Shown in pieces: positions 1-11,099 of a stretch of DNA of 64,000 bases. The DNA is taken from the NCBI GenBank assembly GCA_910574455.1, contig CAJSYZ010000006.1, forward strand, positions 1,163,981 to 1,227,980, read 5' to 3'. Positions within the stretch are counted from its first letter, which is position 1, and each line of letters begins with the position of its first letter. Below the pieces are notes generated by a model, which made no database searches, was not told where the DNA came from, and worked only from the letters and a program-made list of their open reading frames with translations. Position numbers and translations under genes: made by a program. The stretch comes from Trichaptum fuscoviolaceum (lineage: Eukaryota > Basidiomycota > Agaricomycetes > Hymenochaetales > Trichaptaceae).

Positions 1-454
1 TTTGCACTTTTTCTTGTTTGTTAAAATTATTCTGCGCTTTCAAGTTCTACAATTACATTCAAGTTACAGTAGTGTTAAATTACAATGTATTCTAAGTGCG
101 CCATCATCATGATAGGCCCTACTTAAGGGCCTGCGGTCACTATAATGGAATAATACATCAAATCAAATTAGTCATGGTGCCACTGCCAGTGGTACTGTGC
201 CAACCCGACTCGGAGTCGGACTCGGCGTGCCACTGCCAGTGTTTTCTAACGCCGACTCCTCGTCAAGGATAACTTCAAGTTCGGATTTTGGAGGGTACAC
301 CGCCATGACCTCATCACAACTTGAATACTAATCATTGAAATCATATTTGACATGCCCTTGCCGTGCTCTCTCAAGGTACAAATTATATAGTCATATATGC
401 CAACATACTCACAGGCATGCTAACGCCTAGAAATAGGATTTAACTCTATTCAAG
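1..454. other. Transposon flank or terminal region, no gene
   Basis: I see no gene here. The stretch lies beyond the 3' end of the transposase gene and holds two copies of the near-palindrome CACTGCCAGTG (181-191 and 230-240), separated by a CGACTCGGAGTCGGACTCGGC segment that can fold on itself. Short imperfect palindromes like these are common in subterminal regions of CACTA-like elements. I could not find a matching terminal inverted repeat at the other end, so the element border is not fixed. Confidence 0.4.
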
Positions 455-3400
455 TTATCTGGCTTCGTATAATGTTTCATGCATGTGCATATCAGCGAAT
501 CTGTTAACATAAAACTTATCGTAAAAGTCCAAGGAGCCTTCCGGTTCCAATGATTTCGGAGGAGATTCATCACCCTTCGGGACCCCAAGGAGGTGAGCTA
601 ACCGAAAGATATCCCCTAGAGCTATCACGGTAAACTTCGAACTCTTAGAGCGGTAGGTGGCTCTGCCACTGGCACTCTGTTGAGGACCACTTGCGACAGA
701 TTGAGAGGTAGGGGTCGTGAACTCGTACTCTGGTTCGACTATCCACATACTTGTTTTTGGGTCAGGCGAGTCTCCAACGCATTTGTAAAACTGGACGAGA
801 GCACATTCGTGACGTTCCACTTTGTCGGTGAAGGAAAATAGAAGCATAACACGGGCAACTCTCATTCCTGCAAATCCCTTTTTGCCGGAGCTAACTCGAA
901 CAAGAACTGCATCTCGTCGAGGTTTTCCACGCCAAGAGGGGCTAGACCTAATCACTTCCCTCATTGCTTGTTCTATGGGAATCGATTCACCACGGTAGGC
1001 AAAGAAAGCGGTGGCCGAATGGAAAACTGAAAAGTCATTGCTCATATCCAGTTCAAAGTGTTCAAATCTGTTGTAGTCCGATTCGGCCATGCCAGCAGAG
1101 CACTCTGAATCGGAGTTGTGGTTGCACCTTTCGTACTTGTTGAATAAGTACTTTTTTATGAGTTGTCGGAGCTGTCGGAGCTCTGGATGGCCTTTTTTTG
1201 CCGCAAGAGCGCTGAGCTGTTTAGGGTACACCTTGCTGGACTCTGTGTGGACGACAACAAGGAAGTTAGATGTGCAGCATCAGAAAGACGTGTTACTGAC
1301 GCTGTCTCGAAGCCATTAGCATTAAGCTCAAAGGGTCATTTCTGCCACCCAAGTGGAACTGGCATTCAGCAAATCCTCTGCCATGAACCGCACCACGCTG
1401 TGGCCCATCCGCTAAACCTTCCGAATCGTCCAGATCTGCAATTTCATTTGGCTCTTGATTGGCCGCAATATCATCGAAGAAGTCCTCTGTATCATTGGCT
1501 GCACCTACAAATAGTACGCCATGATGTTGCATTTCCTCTCTTTGATTACGGGTCCTCTCAGTGTCATCCGTGACCGTCTCTGATATATTTTTCCGCAAAA
1601 CGTCTCGCAAGGCTTTCCACGTAGCCTCAGCCAGCGTATCGTCCAGCAGTCCACGCCTTTTGAAGTCTGCCCTCGACGCAATAAGTTTGCTGAGTCGTTG
1701 GTTCGCTGTAATCATCTGACCCAAAGGATCATTTTTGTTTGAACGTCGCCATGTCTGCTTGACCGCGTAGATGTGTTTGTTTTCTGTTATAGATGAACAC
1801 AACCCGCTAGGTGCAGCAAAGAGAGGGATCATTGTAGGATAATGGGTCATGGCATGTTGTCGTGGCAGCGAAAAGTTATCCCGGATGCCCTTCGCTATGA
1901 ATATTTGCCGATATTGATGAAAGTGATCCAGAGAGGCTTTGATCTGATCAAGAGTCGAGGCTGTTATCGTGTACCGACGCACAAGGTAACAGAAGTCCAG
2001 AAATGCACTCAATGCGTGAATTATATCATCGTGCACAATGCCCACAATAGCCGGAAGATATACCTAAGCGGATTGCATCAAATATCAGCAAACCACCGCG
2101 TCGAACGAGATGAAAAGACCATATACTTTCATAAGTGCCTTTGAATCATTACCTGTCCATTGCTTGAAGCCTCGACCTTCGGGAAATCTGCGAAGACCAG
2201 GAAAAGGAGCAGCGACTCTGATTCTATGCGAAAGTTAGCACTGAGACTCATATTATTCTACTTGTAAGAGAATAGCACCTTTTATCCACAATATCCAGCT
2301 CTGTTGTGGTCAAGCTCTGGCATATCCACTCGACAAGATGATCCTTGAACACGCCTTTGATGATTTGGTGCAGAAGGTCCGGAGAAATGAGATCGCATAT
2401 ATCTGCACGCGGGAAGTCATTGGTGAAGGGCTACGGGTTATCGTTGTGGTAAGTGCACATCCAATGGAGAATTCGGAACCCTTACCACAATATCTTGGTG
2501 GAACCCATACTCTTTACGAATTGTTGCTCTACTTATGCTGTTATCATCGACTTGTTCTATCAATCGTTCGTGCAGCTCTTTTGTTCGAGGATTTGTAAAG
2601 AATTCCGGATTATCTAGGTTCTTGTGAGGTGCTGTGCATCTATAAAGACACATTAAGCCATTTTCTCGGGCTCGGATGCGATGTTGGGGAAGGACGGTAC
2701 TTACTTGCAGCACCATCCTGTGCATATTGCGCATAGACTCACCTGTTCCGGATAATCGGCTATATACGAGCCGAGTCCGAGAATCGACCTACGAAAGTGA
2801 CCATCAGGGCACCGGAGAATGGTTCGCTCTTTGTTCATGGACATTGCGCTCTTCAGTGGTCTCAAGATTCTCGATATATAGATGAATGAAAGACTTGATG
2901 TCGAAAGCGGCGGAATTCATCCGACTTTTCGTATTGCCGCTCAGCTGCAAAATGTGTCAGAACTAATCAAATATTATGGTATGGTACACACTCTTTGGTA
3001 TTGCTAGAAATGCTATAAGCTGGACTGTATTCAATTTCTGTGACCGCCGGGCCTTGTTAGATATATTCCCGATGGAGAGATATAACGGATAGTATTCGTT
3101 GTTTCCAGTTCCGACAGAGACTGTTGTCTTGTCGCTCCCTAAGATTACCGGGACAAACATAGATCCATGGACTGCTTTATCTTCGGCGTAGATCTTATTC
3201 TAAGTCAAGGATAATCAGTATGTTTCCTGCGAGTTCATGAGTCATGACCTACAGCCTGTTCCCAAGCAAAATTTCCGGACATGTAATTTCTGAACACTCG
3301 TTCTTTGTTGTCACTGGCATCAGAGTCCTCCTTTGGCTGATATTCACGAAATGGAACACAGTCGAATTCGCTTTCCAAAGCCGGATTATCCACCAAATTA

Positions 3401-4573
3401 CGGATCACTTCCAAAGGATCCCGATACCATACATCATACTCTTTCCTCTTCCATGACTCGGAGTTCTCGTTTGTTGCCTTTTGGCCATTGTCATTCGTAT
3501 AGAAGTTACTGAAGGATTTCCAAGGCACATCACCAACTCTCGTAGCGTCAATGACATTGTACAACTTCTGTGCATCTCCATCGAGCAGCGTACTAGTAAT
3601 ATCCAAATCCGAGTCCTCGTCAGGCTCTGTCGCGTCGAAATCAGAATATCCGCCAGATTTCGCATTATCCGCGAGGTGGATTAGCTGATATGCCTTCATG
3701 ATTCCAAGAAGCTTCGTTATGTTACCAGCAGACATTTGCTCTTCTCGATAGAGAAAATCTGCGAGCTCGAAATCTGCTCGGCACGAATAGGGAAACCAAT
3801 CATTTGATGTAGGTTTGTTTCGAGGAACGGGGGGTTCTTCGTCTTTTAAGAAGGTTCCTTCTGCATCGCATGGAGTGGCTGCACGGTGTCTGGTGTCAGA
3901 GTACTACAGTAAACCGAGGACAATAAACATGGCACGCACCATTCAAGTATCTGTGATACACCTTCAAGTTATCCCCGCTCTCCTCATGATCTCCAATGTC
4001 TAAGTCCAAGTCTTCAGAGGACGCGCTACGGTCATCACTTCCAATGACAGAATGTGACTGAGAATCAGGTCCGCCTACTAGTAGGTCTCGAAGCAGTTCG
4101 TCTCGGCCTACTATACTGAGCATCGAGATATCTTGTGTAAGCATGGAGATATCGTAATCGTAGGAGTCAGAGCCACTCTCAAGATGACTTTCTGTTGGAA
4201 GTTCAGACAACCTAGGGAGAACTTGAAAAGTTGGAGCTCGTGTGGGTCGACTTGGAATGGGTGAAGAATCATAGTCATGACCACTACCACTGGCAGTAGA
4301 ACTTGCCATGAATGACGTCGGATGAGCTGAATATTCATGTCTTGTTCTTCCAGATTGACTCTTGAACGTCCTACTACAGCCGGGCAAGGTGCATCGAATA
4401 GTTGGTGGAAAATGAAAGGGATCGTGCTTTTTCCGTGTCGCTGGCATCAACTTGAATGTAGCCTCAGTAGAAGTACTAGTACACGTCTTGGGTCTTTGGG
4501 TCTCACACCTGAGCCTCAGCCTGAGGCTGCCAGTGAGCCTGAGTGAACCTGACTCGGAGTTAAAATTAGTCAT
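455..4573 (-). CDS. Plavaka-type transposase (CACTA-like DNA transposon), multi-exon
   Basis: This is a large transposase read on the minus strand across several exons. The first exon (about 4573-3900) carries a C2H2-like finger (CTLPGCSRTF...GRTRHEYSAH) and a Ser/Asp-rich linker, then YHRYLNG, followed after an intron by TPCDAEGTFL. The next exons give NDWFPYSCRADFELADFLYR, WYRDPLEVIRNLVDNPAL, VPVILGSDKTTVSVGTGNNE, YYPLYLSIGNISNKARR, GHFRRSILGLGSYIADYPEQ and CDLISPDLLHQIIKGVFKDH. Then come GIRDNFSLPRQHAMTHYP, ITENKHIYAVKQTWRRSNKN and a long C-terminal exon ending at 455. This order of motifs is that of the Plavaka family found in many Agaricomycetes. Most exons read cleanly, but I did not verify every junction, so it may be intact or slightly decayed. 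It diverges from the accessory gene that starts at 4691. Confidence 0.85.
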
Positions 4574-5835
4574 AGCAGTAGTGGGCGTAAATTTTCAACT
4601 TGTCTAAGATAGACGCCCCCGCCTCCCTGATCTTGAACTTGCACCTTCGATCCATCTTATCCTCATACAAGACTCAAAACACTGCACAAAATGTCAACTC
4701 GAAGACAGACAAGGGCTAAGAACAGCGATCAGCACCCCGGAGCAGTAGTTGAACAGCTCAGAACAAGACGAACACACAGGAGGAGATATTGCGGGAGAAG
4801 GAAGAAAAAGAGAAAAAGAAAGTACGGCAGGCAGAAAGGCGGGATGAGGCATTGAAGGAGAAGGAAGAGAAGGAAAAGCAGAAGGAAGAGCGGGCAGCTT
4901 TCCGCAGAGCTGCGGCCCAGCAAGTCGCGGTTGCGAAAGAGAGGAAAAAACTCGCTGCGGAGCAAAAACGGGCAGCAAAAGAACAAGAGGCAGCTGACAA
5001 GGTTCGCAAGAAGGTGACTGCAGCAGAGAACCAAGAAGCAGCGATGCTAGAGACCGTAGAGCTTGAAAACAACTTGTCGAAGGCTCTTGAGACACGCACC
5101 CAGATGGGCTCAACAGTGCCCAAACTCACTGGCAAACGTGGACGTAGAAAGCCAAAAGGCGAAGCTAGTAGTAAGTCTTCAACTTTAGATCAGTGATGAC
5201 ACAGATTTGAACTAGCATAAACAGGCTCGAAGAACGATGTTAAAGACGTATCGGGTTGTGAAGATGGACACAACGAAGACTTGGATATTCGTGAGTAACA
5301 TTGCCTATACATTTTCAGATGATCTCAAAGCTTGGAGGTTAAACACTGTGACTCACGTTCATGCGAAGCAGCGAGTATGGATGAGCCAAACAGGAAGCCT
5401 GCAAAAAAGGCTAGGAAGGAAGATTCCAAAGGTGAACTTCCATTTCGCACACGTGTGCAGACCGCAAAGATGTCCAGGTCTGCCGCCACTCCCAGCGACG
5501 CATTCTTTCACGCTCCTGCAGGACCGAACGAGAGTCTTTCTGGTGAAGAAACGGACATAATAGACTCGCCCGCTACGTCAAGGCGGAACGACAAGACAAA
5601 ACGCCCTGTCAGGGCGCTTCGCAACACAGATGATTCCACTTTCATCGGTGAAGAGGGTGGAGGTCTTGAGTTGCCAGTCTCAGAAAGGATCAATTTGTGA
5701 GTTTGAAGTTTGAATCTTGCATTGCGTCTGAATCAGTATCTGGTACTGTCAAGTCGATGTAATAGTGAGTGCGAAGCTTGATTTAGACTCAATTATTAAA
5801 CATCATCCCGACTAGTACTAGATTACGACTAATGA

Positions 5836-5880
5836 GCCTGCCACTGGCAGCGGATGCACTGGCAGTGCCAGTGACCGGCG
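5836..5880. repeat. Cluster of CACTGGCAGTG near-palindromes inside the transposon
   Basis: This segment contains CCACTGGCAG, then CACTGGCAGTG overlapping GGCAGTGCCAGTG. It is the reverse-complement form of the motif at 181-240. It sits in a non-coding gap of the accessory gene. It could be a subterminal repeat of the element or the end of a nested insertion. Confidence 0.4.
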
Positions 5881-8754
5881 TGACACTCCCGGGCCGAGAC
5901 CCAACTTGGAAGTCCTTCACCTGCAACATTGACTCGGACGCTCTTGTCTTTGCTACCACTGTATTATGAGTCTTGCTGACGCAAAGCTACACCAGACACA
6001 CCATCCCATTGCCAGATGATGAAAACTTAAGTCCCTGGGAGGATGAAGGAGAAACAATAACCCTTACAAGCTATCATGGTGTAAAAAATAGCACAATCAG
6101 CGTACAACAGAAGGCACATCTTGTCGATTCGGAATCAAATGCAGTGAGTTGATGGAGCATTAGAATGGCAAGTGCAGTCTGAATAACTTGTTTATAGGGT
6201 GGAAGCGATCCGAAGAGGCTAACAAGGCCGGCTCAAGCTTGTGTGAGTCCGACTGATTACTGTTCGATTCATGTCAGTTACTCCATGACTGTTTGTTCAT
6301 ATTCCTTCGTTATTATTTATCTGCCAACTGCCGTGTCATGAACAGGATGGAGGTAGCAGCAACGTCAACTCGAAGAAAAGGAAGTTATTGCATGACACTC
6401 TTTCCGGGTCGCAGGTTTCAACGGTAAGCGACGTCATATCATTTACATTTTTCAATCTACTGAGCAATCCCTTCCCGTACTCGAGGATAAGAACCACAAG
6501 ATAAAACCAGGTGGACAGGTGAGTACCAGACAGTGATCTTCATGGTACATCCTTCCTTCATTGCTTACTGAATTGGTATTTTGATAGGATGCAAACAAGA
6601 GAACTGCTAATTCGCAGCTTAGCGCACCGGTAAGTCTATCTTATTTCAACTTCTCTCGTTCCCCCCTTATTTATGGTTGTAAGGTGCAATCACTAGCCTT
6701 GGAACCCCGTGTACAGGTATGTGTGAGTGTCGATGCACCCTAGGCTCACTTCCGGTGCTCTCCTGTGGCAACTATTCGTTTCCTTCTTCACTTTGAGTCG
6801 ATCGCTAATGGGTGCATATGAATAGGAAATCACAGTCACAAAGAACGGAAAGAGGAAGTCGCCACCAGACACCGACTCTCAGGTTAATGTGGTAATTCTT
6901 CTACCTTGATGTGCAATGAATTCCTTCATTTTATGTTTACTTATTTTCAGCCATTTCAATTGGCTAATAAAACTGTCAAGATCAAGAAGTCATTGTTGAC
7001 TGACATGGACACACCGGCCGGTGCCACAGTAAGTGTCAATTCTATGGTAACCGGCATTTTAAGTTCGTATCTGATCAGGCGGAAAGGACTTGAGTAAGAA
7101 GAGGAACCCCTCTGATATTCCTTATCGGCCTGAGGCCGATACGACGGTAAGTGCTTCTTTTCGATCTGCTCACTTGCCTTGGATAACAGCTTTCTGACGT
7201 GTTGCAGCCGGAGATTGGATCCGCTACCTCTAATCGCAAGAGGCAGTCGCTTGTGGCTGATAATGAAGTAAGTGAGAGTCGATTGATACACTCTAAATGT
7301 GAGCATTCACCTTCTTTTCTTAATAGTCTGGTGGTCGAAACATGTCGTTAGCACCTCGGGCACCGTCGCTTGCAATGAAGAGTGCATCCTGCACCCCCGG
7401 ACCCGAAGTGTTAGTGACTGGGGCTTATCAAGGTCATCGCAAAGTCTCTCGGACTACTAGCTCAGTTTGTCGAATCAAATTCATTTCTATGACATATTTT
7501 GTTGATTTACTTATATGCAGACATCAGTGGGACTTGAGGACAAGGATCGAAATGAAGGAAGGGAAGGATCTCGCGTGCCAGGCAGGAAAAGGGCGACGAA
7601 CCAGTGTCTCCCTCCCGGTACTCAGGCAGGTTGGACTCATATTCTATTACCTTCACTATTTCGCGCAGTTGGAAAATCCGTCACACCATGGCAAACCCCG
7701 GACAATAAGCTCATCAGCTCACTGTGGGGGAAAGTGTTTGATTCTGTGGAACTTAGTTACGAAACTCAGTTCGCTGATATCTGTTCTCTAGTTGAGTCAT
7801 TTTTACTTATTCTCAAGTTACCTTTACCAAATTGAGATGCAATCCTCGTATTTCAGGCGGCCCAGAGATGCTCTGATAGCTGGCGCAAGAAACTTTTTGA
7901 GAAAGCTGAGCAATCAGTTGCCAGTTTTATCAGCGGCGAACAATTAAAGTCAATGCAAAACGAAGCAATTGTGAAGACGTTGCAGACGCTAGTTGACAAG
8001 AAGAAAGCCGAACCGTTTCTATGGGAAAGCTGGTATAGTATGGAGAGGGTAAGTAAAAGAGTGTTTATTGTCGCGTTTTGTGTCCATGCATTGACCCTAA
8101 ATGTACAGAAGCAAGGACTGTTCTGCTCTGACCTTGTGGTCTCAGTGTTGTCCGTACACATTGTCTTGGCCATGGGTCGGCATAAAATACTGGACAGAAA
8201 CACCATAGGAAAGCCTATCGGTGCCCTCGCCCTTGCGGCAACAGCGGTATCTATTTTTTCAGTACTTATATTGTCCTTATCCGCTGATCTTCTCATGGAT
8301 AGGTCAAGGTTGCCATTGATAAACAGGTGGCTCGGTTGCAAAATATCAAAGAAGAACTTGGCGGCGCTGAGTGGTATTTCACTAGCGCTCTGTGGCAGCC
8401 TCATACGGACGACTATGTTAACTTGTTGTCGAATCCCTCTTTCTTCACTGAATCAAACTGGGAAAAGGTTCGATCCCGCCTCCTAGCTTACGATGCCAGT
8501 ACAGATATCGACACGAGAAAGAACACCGAACTTGTTGGATCGGGTATCACTGGCAGGGACTTTTCCTTGTATTTTGACGGTGTAGATGCAGATTCGACCT
8601 GCGAGAAAGCGTATGACGAAGGCGCTGATAATTGGGAAGACGGAACCGACGATAAGGGCGAAGAGCGTGAGGGGGCTGAACATAGAAGCGAGATGGAAGG
8701 TGATGCAGAGGACGAACATGCTAATGCTAAGGGCGACGACGACCTGAGCGAGAG

Positions 8755-8779
8755 CGGGGACGAGGGCGTTGAGAAGATT

Positions 8780-8813
<34 letters not shown>

Positions 8814-8930
8814 GCGTTGAGAAGATTGAGGACGAGGGCGAGGACGAGGACGAGGGCGAGGGCGAGGACGGGGCGAGGACGAGGACGAGGACGAGGGCGA
8901 AGGCGAGGGCGAGGGCGAGGACAAGGATTT
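8755..8930 (+). repeat. GAGGGC/GAGGAC hexanucleotide microsatellite in coding sequence
   Basis: The stretch is built from GAGGGC and GAGGAC units coding for Glu-Gly and Glu-Asp, with a longer block (GAGGGCGTTGAGAAGATTGA) present twice at about 8762 and 8813. At 8869-8872 one base is missing from the hexamer pattern, which switches the frame from Glu/Asp/Gly to Ala/Arg/Thr codons. Confidence 0.8.
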
Positions 8931-9003
8931 AGGTGGAGATGGTGATCATGAGGAGGACGACGCTTCAAAATGGGATTCGGCTACGGACTGCGTAGACTTC
9001 TAA

Positions 9004-9730
9004 GGGCAAATCGATCACTGGTGAGCCTCTTCTTTTCGTTTCTGTCCGTGCGCTCAATATTATATTACCATCGACTCGCAGAGCAGCCTTCGTTTCTACT
9101 GGTCCGCCAAAGAACATGCAGAATTGAAGGTACGGCAGCGAAGTGTGACCTGCCACTGCCCGTCACGGCAGAGGTTCACGGTAATGTCGTGGGGGATCCC
9201 TTCATAGCGACTGCTATGCTTAGTCTTGCGTAGATGACTGATGTACTTGAACACTGAGGCACTGATAGCTAAATAATGTTGTCTTATATATTTCTGATGC
9301 AATGAAATACTTGGATCGTTCTTATGCACTTAGACTCTTGAGCACTGCAATTTGTCTTACAACACTTGTCTACTGCTGTAATTAAAGGATGATACACTGG
9401 AGCACTGGGGTGCTGAATGCCTGAAACACTTAGAGCACTGATTCAGCCATCTTTCCTTATTTAAGCCAGCCCGCACTTATTTCAGCCAACTTGTCCTGAA
9501 TAATGGGAGGACATGCATGAATAAGTGAAGCTTGCCTTATTTAAGACTTCAGTCTCTCAGGACGTTTAAGTAACACTTAAGTCACTTTCAGCAGAAAGTA
9601 GTTTCCCTGATGAAGTTGCCTTTTTTGAAAATAAAGTTCGTTGTAACATTTTGTCTTTCTCCCTTCTACCCTCTCCTCCATCTTCAAGACTGCGTGTCAC
9701 CAGATACTGTTCTCAGCAACCAAATATCAT
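9004..9730. other. Transposon distal flank and RRP14 promoter region
   Basis: I see no gene. Between 9250 and 9450 the motif GAGCACTG or CACTGNGGCACTG recurs (9253, 9339, 9398, 9443), which would suit subterminal repeats of the transposon. The 9630-9730 part is CT-rich and lies just ahead of the RRP14 start codon, as fungal core promoters often do. Confidence 0.35.
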
Positions 9731-11099
9731 ATGGCGGCATCGCTCGAAGAACTCAGAGCATCTTTAGAGAGACACAATGCTGAGTTTGAAGCTCTTCTTG
9801 GCCTAATTCCCGCAAAATATTATCTGGTGCCGGACGATGCAGAAGAGCATGTTCGTCGAGAACAGAAACTGGGTTGACAGTGTCACTAATATCATCATAA
9901 CTAGGCCTCAAAATACCAGAAGAACAAAAAGAAGCAAGCTGCGCCTAAGCAAGCGTTAAAAGAGGCGTCGAAGCGGGCGAAGCGGGATAAGGTGTGCCAC
10001 TCACTTTCTTATCTGACCTTTTACTCAATAGGCGCTTTAGTTGGATCCTGCAAACAACAAAAGTATTGTCGAGATCCAGGCTGAGACGGCGTCGAAAAAG
10101 AAGTTAAAGGGGAAGGAGAGGGAAGTCAGCGGCGATGCGGATTCTGCGGAGGACCTGGAGATGAATGACATGGACGTTGACATGGGGAGTGAGGCCGAGG
10201 AAGCACATCAAAGCGCAAAATTCAGGCCAATGACGGGATCGGGGAACATTGAAGATTTACGTGCTAAACTACGACAACGGGTGGAGGAACTGCGGCGAAG
10301 AAAGGGGCCGAGGAGGAATGGGGAAAGTGGGGCAGGCGATAAAGACGAGCTTTTGGAAGAGAGGAGACAACAACGTGCAGCTATGCGAGAGCGGAGAAGA
10401 AAAGAGACGAAAGAGAAGAAGAGACGCGAAGAAGAAGAAAAAGGAAGGAAGACGAAAGGCAAGGAGAGGCAAGCTGCGACAGGCCCTTCGACCAAGGTAT
10501 TTGCACACTTCTTTTTCTTGATATTTAAAAACTAATGCAACCAAAAGACCCAACTTCTTGTACCTGATCCCAACTCCAAATCCCCTGAAACCAATGATCC
10601 ATCATCAAAGCTCACGAATGTAACGTTCTCAAAGATTTCTGGCTCCCAGCCGAATGTTAGCAAGGCTTTCAAGACCTCGTCTGACCCAGCTCAGGCATTG
10701 GCGAAGCTCACATCACGAGCGGAAAAACTTGCTTCCTTACCAGAAGAAAAGCGCAAAGAGATCGAGGAGAAGGAGAAATGGGCTAAGGCTCAAGCACGAC
10801 TCGAAGGCGCAAAAGTTCGGGACGATCCAACACGGCTGAAGAAGGCGGTGAAACGGAAGGAGAAAGAGAAAACAAAGAGCAAGAAGGACTGGGCGGCTCG
10901 TAAAGAACAGGTCCAGCAGTCTATGGCGACCAAGCAGAAGAAACGCCAGGATAATATCGCGATGCGGAACGAGAGACGAAAAGGTCACGGTCAGGGCAAG
11001 TCCTCCAAAAAGGACAGCAAGAGAAGACCTGGATTTGAAGGGAAGAGCTTCGGTGGGGGATCAAAAAAGACATCCTCCGGAAAAGGCAAAGCGAAGTGA
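9731..11099 (+). CDS. RRP14: Ribosomal RNA processing protein 14 / SURF6 homologue
   Basis: Four exons join in phase: 9731-9850, 9905-9991, 10041-10496 and 10548-11099, giving about 404 residues. The protein starts MAASLEELRASLERHNAEFE and includes the family motif ASKYQKNKKKQAAPKQ followed by LDPANNKSIVEIQ. It continues with long basic helices (RRRKETKEKKRREEEEKGRK, KWAKAQARLEGAKVRDDP) and ends in a Lys/Gly/Ser tail. SURF6/Rrp14 is a nucleolar nucleic-acid-binding protein needed for 60S and 40S pre-rRNA processing and assembly. The C-terminal LKKAVKRKEKEKTKSKKDWA and RKEQVQQSMATKQKKRQDNI segments match the SURF6 domain. The start is the first ATG and follows a CT-rich promoter. The first intron uses a weak donor (GTTCGT). 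Confidence 0.9.

Larger units (their letters stand above)
4691..9003 (+). pseudogene. Plavaka-associated accessory protein gene, micro-exon rich, with frame breaks
   Basis: Divergent partner of the transposase. It begins MSTRRQTRAKNSDQHPGAVV and runs into a long Lys/Glu coiled coil (about 4780-5170). Introns follow at 5171 and 5291, then a ladder of 33-78 nt exons (about 6199-7330) and a conserved C-terminal part: WTHILLPSLFRAVGKSVTPW, AAQRCSDSWRKKLFEKAEQS, IGKPIGALALAATAV and EWYFTSALWQ. That C-terminal layout is shared by the second protein of mushroom Plavaka-like elements. Its biochemical role is unknown to me. The tail is highly acidic (Glu/Gly/Asp repeats, 8750-8930). The frame slips near 4777 (between RTRRT and EEILREKEEKEKKK), at the exon near 7080 and inside the GAGGGC/GAGGAC repeat near 8870. 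In the original frame the tail would end at 9003, but the slipped frame stops at 8932. I therefore call it a decaying copy. Undetected introns could explain one of the slips. Confidence 0.7.

Noticed and set aside
4694..5135. Long minus-strand frames opposite the accessory gene's coiled coil
   Set aside because: They are the antisense of Lys/Glu/Ala-rich coding sequence and give Ser/Leu/Phe-rich peptides with no family features.
8483..8968. Minus-strand Pro/Arg and Leu/Val repeat proteins at the GAGGGC repeat
   Set aside because: These frames are antisense to the hexanucleotide repeat and arise from its composition.
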